This document shows positions 63,613 through 64,000 of a DNA stretch of 64,000 nt, piece by piece. The stretch is from positions 460,295 to 524,294 of the forward strand of contig NZ_JABBNT010000005.1 in NCBI RefSeq assembly GCF_012926505.1, in the 5' to 3' direction. Position 1 is the first letter of the stretch; the number at the start of each line of letters is the position of its first letter. Source of the stretch: Pacificispira spongiicola (GTDB taxonomy: Bacteria; Pseudomonadota; Alphaproteobacteria; UBA8366; Aestuariispiraceae). The position numbers and the translations under genes were made by a program. Below the pieces are notes generated by a model. It had not been told where the DNA came from. It worked only from the letters and a program-made list of their open reading frames with translations, and made no database searches.

Positions 63613-64000
63613 GTGTCGGATCTGATTGGACGCACTGGCGCGCCGCTCCACCTTCAAGGGTTGATCGTGCCCTATGGCGAAAAGATCGTCGTTGACGGCG
63701 CACCCGAAAGTTTTGATCCAGGAGCCTATGATCGACAATACCCGAAAGGCAAATGGACCGCAGGCGTGCCCCTGATGTGGAAACACGAGAACTTCGTGGT
63801 CTGCGATGCTCACCGCGTTTCGGTCCTGAATGGCGAATTCGGGCTATGGTTCGACGCCGCTTTACCTGACGACGCGATGAGCCGCCACGTCGCCGCTATG
63901 GCACGGTCTGGGCATCTCGGTGCGTCGATGCTCTTTCACGCAATCAGCGCACCGAGGGCGGACGGAGTCGTCACGCGGGCGCGGCTGGAGTCGGTCGGAC
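63613..64000 (+). CDS. Prohead-protease-like protein, cut by the window end
   Basis: A GTG start at 63613 opens a frame of at least 129 codons that runs out of the window. The sequence VSDLIGRTGAPLHLQGLIVPYG, then ESFDPGAYD, MWKHEN and MARSGHLGASMLF has the order of motifs seen in HK97-type prohead proteases (GLAVPY-like start, FxPGAF, H in WKH, Ser in GAS). If correct, the element is phage-related or a satellite with head genes. The 3' part is missing. Confidence 0.55.
   Translation, partial: MSDLIGRTGAPLHLQGLIVPYGEKIVVDGAPESFDPGAYDRQYPKGKWTAGVPLMWKHENFVVCDAHRVSVLNGEFGLWFDAALPDDAMSRHVAAMARSGHLGASMLFHAISAPRADGVVTRARLESVG

Larger units (their letters stand above)
59855..64000. mobile_element. 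Left part of an integrated phage-like element at tRNA-Met
   Basis: Directly after the tRNA the gene style changes: short, overlapping, plus-strand genes of phage or island type, including a MerR-like regulator, an excisionase-like protein, an HNH/AP2 endonuclease, a replication-like winged-helix protein, several small proteins and a prohead-protease-like gene. The base composition and codon use are more relaxed than in the adjoining chromosome. No integrase is seen before the window ends; it may lie at the far end. The attachment core is probably the tRNA 3' end. Confidence 0.7.

Noticed and set aside
1..64000. CRISPR arrays, insertion sequences, rRNA genes
   Set aside because: No regularly spaced repeats, transposase genes or rRNA sequence were found in the window.

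Overview
The window reads as the chromosome of an alphaproteobacterium, most likely from the Rhodospirillales or a neighbouring order. The signs are high G+C with strong third-position bias, an NDUFA12-type complex I subunit next to mlaD and a DUF2155 gene, the hisG-hisD-UPF0262-phosphatase-maf-rng-yacG-tRNA-Phe run, a B12-dependent ribonucleotide reductase and the box benzoyl-CoA pathway. Nothing in the sequence names a species.

Layout. 1-5.1 kb: aerobic benzoyl-CoA degradation (boxR regulator, boxB, boxC) with BoxR-like operator sequences and an unrelated DsbA-like oxidoreductase. 5.1-9.4 kb: a ugpBAEC-type ABC importer for glycerol-3-phosphate or a similar solute. 9.6-13 kb: two tandem secreted T2 ribonucleases, an agmatinase-family enzyme and an orphan periplasmic binding protein. 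13-17.8 kb: mtnA, a class II aldolase, citramalate synthase and cysS, which fits salvage of methylthioadenosine or 5'-deoxyadenosine by the DHAP shunt. 18-20.6 kb: DUF2155 protein, methyltransferase, two MCE (MlaD-like) proteins and NDUFA12. 20.7-23.2 kb: a dimethylglycine-dehydrogenase-like flavoprotein. 23.5-29.8 kb: nrdJ with an NrdR-like box, a HAD phosphatase and a divergent lrp/ald pair. 29.9-33.5 kb: TetR plus EmrAB efflux around a double palindromic operator. 33.5-38.8 kb: a complete haem-uptake operon (TonB receptor, hmuTUV, IsdG-type haem oxygenase). 38.9-47.1 kb: a PilZ protein, puuB/puuA and a divergent second puuA followed by a FemAB/GNAT-like protein and a degenerate peptide deformylase, then an aminotransferase and a LysE exporter. 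47.1-52.6 kb: tRNA-Phe, yacG, rng, maf, phosphatase, UPF0262, hisD and hisG. 52.6-59.7 kb: Ada-like repair protein, M48 protease, tadA, rluB, rsmD, bluB and mnmA. 59.8-64 kb: tRNA-Met, then the left part of an integrated phage-like element.

How the parts work together. Most of the window is catabolism of aromatics, polyamines, glycine betaine derivatives, alanine and haem, plus translation and RNA housekeeping. bluB (lower ligand of B12) and nrdJ (a B12 user) both point to a cobalamin-dependent metabolism. The accessory region is the tRNA-Met-linked element: a MerR-like regulator, an excisionase-like protein, an HNH/AP2 endonuclease, a replication-like winged-helix gene with internal repeats, small overlapping genes and the start of a prohead-protease-like gene. 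Its integrase and right end are outside the window. The least explained chromosomal set is the puuA2-FemAB-like-deformylase-like operon, in which all three deformylase active-site motifs are altered.
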